From Dictyophora rubrovolvata (lineage: Eukaryota; Basidiomycota; Agaricomycetes; Phallales; Phallaceae): a stretch of DNA of 64,000 bases. The stretch lies in the NCBI GenBank assembly GCA_029959195.1, contig CP114119.1, positions 2,418,001 to 2,482,000 of the forward strand, given 5' to 3'. The notes beneath the pieces are model-generated. The model saw only the letters and a list, made by a program, of their open reading frames with translations, made no database searches and had not been told where the DNA came from. The position numbers were made by a program, and so were the translations under genes. Below are positions 58,579 to 64,000 of the stretch, one piece after another. Positions within the stretch are counted from its first letter, which is position 1, and the number at the start of each line of letters is the position of its first letter.

Positions 58579-60012
58579 TGTTGCACCAATGTACGCAATT
58601 TATAGAAATTATGGATGGGTGGATAAGACCTTGATGCTGGTTTTCAAATGACCGAATAATAGAAGTAATTGTTTGAGTGGATAGTGTGGGGCGCTTTATA
58701 AACAATAACAACCATCCGACTCTCTCAATGGCTTGTTCCCACGAGGAAGGTGACGTTCGTGTGTCTAGATAGCTATGAGTTCTCCTATTGGGGGGATCAG
58801 TGAAAGGAGAACCTAGGAGAGAAGCTTCCGAATCCTTGACACAAAGTGTATTAAGGCATGGCGACGTATTGTTGCCATTAATAGTGTTCCCACTTTTAAG
58901 AACAACATCATGGCCTTTATTGGAAAGGTTGAATGGGGCACGTGTTGTTCAAGAAACCGTTGAATGCCTTTTAAAGTTTCGATCTACCCACTCTCATTCA
59001 ATTAGAGAGCAAACACCGACAATTGTTTCGAATTGAGGTTCAACTGGAAGAAGAGGGATGCGACGGGTCACAATATGAATAACAAGTCACAATCACCATC
59101 ATGGGTTGTTTGATGGCGTATTATGGCAAGCCGCAATAGTGATTTACATACTCCTAAAAGATGATTCTCCTGTTTTTGTCAGAGACTTGATGTATCAAAG
59201 AATTTCGGGATTAGACCTAACTCAGAGAAATCCTATGAGCTGTCATCACAGCAGATAGCCCGAAACATAGGTGCTGGACCATTTGACTGGTTGACTTGTA
59301 TAGGAGAAGTTAGGTGGTTTCCCGGGGCCGAAAGTGTCCCGAATTGCGAAGGGTTCCAATGCGCTGTCATTTCAGCGGGCTGGTTTAGGGTTCTCGAGCT
59401 GACCTTATCCTTTTGCAGGATTAAGCTCCTAAGCGTTGTATTATAGACGTGCCATATGCGTTGATTTTTCTATTTCGTTTGCCCTTCAGCTTATGTTTAC
59501 GGTCGGATGCCAGAAAAATGTTTGCAGCAACGTTGAATTCGTAATTCACACTTTGGTCCCAAGCCATTTTGTTGATCCCCACTCCACTATTTGGACGTCA
59601 CTCCACGTGATATACACCAAAAGCCTCCTAATTTCCTGAGATCTGTCTCCAATTCCTTATTGCCATTCTGCGGGTGGCATGGTCGCCCGCATTCAAATTC
59701 ATTCACAGCCAGCCGCACGAATTATGGGAAAATTAGGAGAATGTGGCGTCCAATATTGTGAATGATGGCTGATGCTATGCAACCAACCGAATATTTACGT
59801 CGTAAATCATTCATTCGTTGAGTTAAATTTAGTGCTTATCTTTGTCTCTGTGCCCCAACTTTTGTATGCCATGGCCAATATTGAATACGCCCCAGGAAAC
59901 CGTATCACGTGAGAGTTAAAAATCGCGAAACCCGGACAGGCGTTTATAATAATCTGGAGGAAATAATTGAGTTTTATAGGGTGTATACATAGAAGAATTT
60001 TTTGCGTAAAGA
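58579..60012. other. Intergenic region without a recognised gene
   Basis: Begins with the protease promoter. Plus-strand frames at 58788 and 59436 do not look like protein. Nothing else was seen in these 1.4 kb. Confidence 0.5.
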
Positions 60013-60440
60013 CTAACGAGATCTGAGCTGGCTTTCGAGAGTGTTTTCTCCGCTTGAAAGCTGGATCTGCGCGCTTCCGCCACTGGCTGCGGCGCCGAGG
60101 CCTCCAGAGAAAGGCACATCTTCTCGAAAGAAGATATCCACTATTGCCAGGGAAAGGCTCCACCACGACACTCATGACGTTCCGTAGCGCATCGTTAACC
60201 CTGTGACGTCGCTCGCTTTGGGAATATCGCCTCCACGGAGACTGCCGGTGCCGGTGAGCGTTGCCAAGCAAGCATTGGTGATCAACGCAGAATCACTTTG
60301 ACGAGTCAAATCAAATACAGAATGTGTAATGCTCATGCCTCGTTTACACCTCGAGTACATCACGAACGGGTAATTAATTCCGTCGGCGACGGGATTGAAC
60401 CTTGCGTTCCACGAGCGATTTTCGTTATACAAAATTAGGC
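60013..60440 (-). pseudogene. Unidentified coding fragment, broken by one stop
   Basis: A minus-strand frame starting after an acceptor-like TATCAG reads NENRSWNARFNPVADGINYP, FVMYSRCKRGMSITHSVFDL, QSDSALITNACLATLTGTG and KASDVTGLTMRYGTS, then one TGA, and continues in the same frame WWSLSLAIVDIFFREDVPFS, GGLGAAASGGSAQIQLSSGE to a stop at 60013. Composition on both sides of the TGA is protein-like and one segment could span a membrane. I cannot name the family. It may be the 3' end of a decayed gene, or the TGA may lie in an unseen short intron. Confidence 0.4.
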
Positions 60441-60859
60441 CTGATAATTGGGTATACACATGTGGGATTTTTGTTCATGGAATCATTATTCTTTTTACTC
60501 ACAAGTTGATCTGATCCTTGCCGTATGATCCTGAAGACTTTATATCTCAAGATTATGCGGCCTTCTTTGGCGAAACTCCTTTTCTCTCGAGCTCACATGT
60601 GTTCCGCGTCAAACGACAATAGATCCTGTAACCATATAGGTGTATCCGCATTTCAGAATTTGGTGAAAGAAGTCTCTTTGTCACGACACGAGTCAATTTT
60701 TTCAACCTCATTAGATGCTGTGAATGCATAACGAATCATATAGCTTCAGAACCGAGTAAAAACTAATTTTCACTTCATTCTAAGAGGAAAAAGAAACATG
60801 GTATGTTCACTATCTCATCATTTACATAACAATATCGTGTCCATTTACAATGTCTGCTT

Positions 60860-61389
60860 TCAAAGATTGATTGGACTGCATCCAATGTTGACCTGTGAAG
60901 CATTAGGAATATTGAAACAACTGAACTGCCTATATGCCTACCAAGCCATTGAATTGGACGCCGGTGCAGCAGGCTGCTTGTTCATTGCAAGTGGAGCCTC
61001 CAAGAGAGCTAAATTGACAGTGTTATTAAAATGCGCGTAAACCATTTATCAGGCTTACACGGCACTAATGCTTGTGCACCCGAGGCCGATGATTCCGGTA
61101 ATATCACCCAACACAACGCCGAGCAATCCAGCCAGTAAGGCGACAGAGCTGCTACTGGCATCACCTACAACGTTGCAACAAACTTCGCTTCCTGAAGGTC
61201 CTTTCGTAAGTAGCTCTCATACAAATGAAAGAGAGTGAACCTACCCGTGTTGCACTGGGAAACGACAGTCTGCACTGGTTGTTCAACTGTTTGTGTGTCT
61301 GTAACAGTAATAGTTACTGGGTTATTTGGAAGTGCAGTAACAGCTGCAGCGAGCAAAGTGAAAGAGGTAAAAATGGATTTGAATTGCAT
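60860..61389 (-). CDS. Class I hydrophobin
   Basis: Four exons (61245-61389, 61059-61200, 60942-61008, 60860-60892) give 128 residues. MQFKSIFTSFTLLAAAVTAL is the signal peptide. The eight hydrophobin cysteines are in order: VSQCNTG, SEVCCNVVGD, GLGCTSISAV, GSTCNEQAACCTG and VNIGCSPINL. Spacing C-CC-C-C-CC-C and the long hydrophobic loop SSSVALLAGLLGVVLGDITG mark class I. Such proteins self-assemble at air-water and wall surfaces to coat aerial hyphae and fruit bodies. Three introns of 40-52 bases fall at typical places; the last exon is only 33 bases, so simple ORF finding sees just the first exon. A Thr/Val-rich insert (VTITVTDTQTVEQPVQTVV) precedes the first cysteine. Confidence 0.93.
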
Positions 61390-61466
61390 GTCGTAGGAAT
61401 AAGTTTCAAGTTGTTGAAGACCAAGTCGCTGCTTGAGTTGTAGGACAGATGAAAGAAAATAACCAG

Positions 61467-61475
61467 GTTTATATA
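61467..61475 (-). promoter_or_regulatory. TATA box of the hydrophobin gene
   Basis: TATATAAAC on the minus strand, about 80 bases before the start codon at 61389, as expected for a strongly expressed fungal gene. Confidence 0.6.
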
Positions 61476-64000
61476 GAAAACAAGACAGAACCCATTTCTA
61501 AAGAAAGCCAGCTGCGCTATATGCGAGCTCTGTCTCAGGCAAAAAATGAGGCGTTCCTGAAATCAATATTAGTTGAACTTCTTTGACTGATGGTAACTTT
61601 CTGCTCGTTTGAGATTGAAGAGGAAATATATAGAAGGAATATATTCATTTAACTCTCTCTTCCTAAGCTCAGTAAAGAAGGTCATGAACGTGTTGCATAG
61701 TACATTGGAACTCTTACCAGTAATTTCAAATTTTCAATATTATGCTAAGATAATATATTATCACATGAGAGCTAGAAATTTTAATTTACTACTCCCGTTA
61801 GAAATAAAATCAGATTCCACATGATTTCGAGTTTTTTTGACAGTCGGGGGAATTGCTCGATCTTCGGCAAGTTGTCGGCACTGATGTCGCCGAGTTTTCG
61901 GACACCATCACAGCTCACCTCTGTTCTTCCTCGCTGCCAAAAACCAGACATCCTGCCAAGCGTTCTCGACCCTTCGTTCGACTTAAAGTCCTCTGTGATT
62001 TGAAAAAGCTTGATTCCGACAAGATACCCTAAATTTAACAGCTATTCCAGGACATCACAATAATGAAGTGGGCAATGGTTGTGTCTATGTTAGCAGACGT
62101 CAGCAGCAGGAGTTTCACAGGATAAGTTCTGAGAAGAACCGCAACCAATTGATTATTCCCTCTGTGTATTTTTCAAAACGTGGTACCATCGGAGGCTGTT
62201 GGATATATCCAAAAAAGAAACTACCTAAGGTTCCGACGTCTGTACGCGAGTTTTCGAATCAATCTATCAAGTAAGAAGAAGCCTTGTCTTCTACTCTTCT
62301 GTGCCTTAGAAAGAATGAAGCAGCATTAGTCATGCCATGTGGTATAGTCAGTGCTCAGTCGAACTTCTTCATGGCTGATTCTGTCAAACATGTCGATCGC
62401 TTGAATGCACGGTTTTTTTTACTGAAAATAGAATTAGCTTTCTATTCTACAAGGTCGTTTGTAATGGGTTTACTATCGTGTGGTATTGGGATGGACCGAC
62501 CTCGGATCTTTCTTTCTTTCGGAACTTTTGGTTTTGTAGTTTTTTGACATGCATCTGGCAACTGTCATTTACTAGCAGCCAACGAGACAAACTAGCATGG
62601 AATATGGTCTCTCGCTTCCCTCTGAATGAATTGCAAGTTCCACGGTGGAGCGTTTATAAATAGCCTTGATGCGTTTTCGGGCTTCACCAGGCTTCACCAC
62701 GCACGCGCAGATACTAAAAGCATCCTTTCAACTTCTTCTAATGGTACGAAGTAATTAATATCATCTCATTCGGCATAACTATCTTCCCGAACGTTGGGTT
62801 TAAACTCCCCCGTGGCCTTCTCTCAAGCCCCAAGCTTGACTCATGAAAAATGTGAGGTCTTTTACTTATTACTTCTTATTGCCACAATTTGATGCGTCTC
62901 TCGGAATACTCATTATGAAAGATAATGGTTCTTGCTATCTGTTGCTTGAAGTTGAAAGGAATTGACTCATTCTTGCAGGGTGAATGCTGATCGCTAATTA
63001 TATTCTCTTCAGGTCTTCTTGACACCAGCGGACTCCCACAGACACTGTTCTTCGCCTCCACGGGTTCTTATTTGTAAAAGGTAGCGCATTACAGGTTAGA
63101 CTTTCAGTCAGCTGGTACCTGAAATTTGAGCACCTCAAGGTGTTCTCTTCTTCCTGCAGGTTTTCCCTCTTCCTGGTAAGTTTTGGGAAAAAATTGGCTA
63201 CCCTCCTTTCACATGTCATTGGTTTCACTTGCGAAACTTCTGGACGAGTGATGGACACACCTCTCTCCCATTAAAACTCTGTACCCGCTGTCCACACCTA
63301 CATATTAACTATCCTTCAGCTGTGAGTACCCATATGGTAGGGTGCTACTTCGATACGTGTGTCGTCGACATAGTGAGGTTCCATCTTCTCTGTGCCGGGT
63401 TTTTGAAAACTAACCTCCGAATATGTAGATGATGATCCAGGGCTCTCTTTAAACGACAGTGAATTTCAAGACGAAAGATCCATACTCTGTTAATACTAAC
63501 AGTGGAGTAAGGTTTAGGTTGGTCTAAATTTGCCAATTAACTTTTACTCAACAAGTACACATATGTCCGCCATCAAGATCCGTGCTTATGAATGTCCTGC
63601 CAGTATTATTTAGATCTACGGATTTAGGCCCTGTTACGGGCCGCTGGCTATTCGTTTGGTCCGATCTTGGTTTAAAGCATCAAGGATCAAAAGCTATATT
63701 CTAGGAACTCTTCGAAGGCCGACAAAGTCAACTGTCAATTTCACATGTTTGTGTGTATTGCGCCATTTTAAGACTGAATGTCGCCTGCGCTTCAGCGCAG
63801 ATTATATATAATTGAATTGAAGCATCAAGTAAGCTAGACTTATTATTTCCATTGACATCTCTTAATGGCGTTATTTGTTAGGGTTATCTGGCAATCTCTG
63901 CGATTTTCCAGATTATGACATAAACCAAAGTCTGCAGATATCCAACCAACTGCAAGTGACTTTTGTATTTGGCATTTACGACGCTATACGTACATCCCTG
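61476..64000. other. Gene-poor right end
   Basis: 2.5 kb upstream of the hydrophobin without a recognised gene. Open frames on either strand lack protein-like composition or splice continuity. Two small hairpins are visible: GGCCC-GGGCC at about 63628-63643 and TGCGCT-AGCGCA at 63788-63801. Confidence 0.45.

Noticed and set aside
60340-60440. tRNA-like GGTTCAATCCC word on the minus strand
   Set aside because: The flanking bases do not pair as a T arm and no acceptor or anticodon stem could be drawn; the stretch reads as protein instead.
63628-63643. GGCCC/GGGCC hairpin as a terminator
   Set aside because: Short, with no adjoining gene or U-run; such hairpins are expected by chance and this is not a bacterial genome.
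61476-64000. Several 60-90 codon ORFs upstream of the hydrophobin
   Set aside because: None shows protein-like composition, a domain, or neighbouring exons.

Overview
The window reads as nuclear DNA of a mushroom-forming basidiomycete (Agaricomycetes). Genes are close together and broken by many short introns of about 50-60 bases. There is a class I hydrophobin, a FluG-type fusion, intronless F-box proteins and small secreted cysteine-rich proteins. No rRNA, tRNA, CRISPR or phage feature was recognised.

Left part (1-8.1 kb): the end of a SAM-dependent methyltransferase, an F-box protein, the bifunctional purine enzyme ADE5,7, a BCL7-like acidic protein, tubulin cofactor A, and a decayed gene of unknown function. 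These are mostly housekeeping genes.

Accessory part (8.4-23.3 kb): a UDP-glycosyltransferase; a tandem array of four copies of a small secreted eight-cysteine protein (two look whole, two broken) inside a segmental duplication that is itself split by a 990-bp inverted-repeat DNA transposon; gene relics; a secreted double-psi beta-barrel protein; a second F-box-like gene; and a small five-exon gene of unknown function between direct repeats. Both the glycosyltransferase and the second F-box-like gene appear to carry a one-base frame slip at an AAA run.

Core part (23.4-58.6 kb): an Lnt-like N-acyltransferase divergent from a RAD51 paralogue (XRCC3/Rad57 type), a FluG-like amidohydrolase-glutamine synthetase, S-formylglutathione hydrolase, the ribosome biogenesis factor RRP5, a Tea1-like kelch/coiled-coil polarity protein, an unusual homeodomain protein, a Yop1/REEP membrane-shaping protein, a full-length ABCC transporter, a PTS2-type peroxisomal 3-ketoacyl-CoA thiolase and a pepsin-type aspartic protease. 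The thiolase gene can only encode its invariant glycine-histidine-proline loop if a 57-base AT-AC intron is removed; this is the most unusual single signal in the window.

Right part (58.6-64 kb): gene-poor, with an unidentified broken coding fragment and a four-exon class I hydrophobin.

All exon limits were read by eye from splice signals, frame and family resemblance. No database search was possible.
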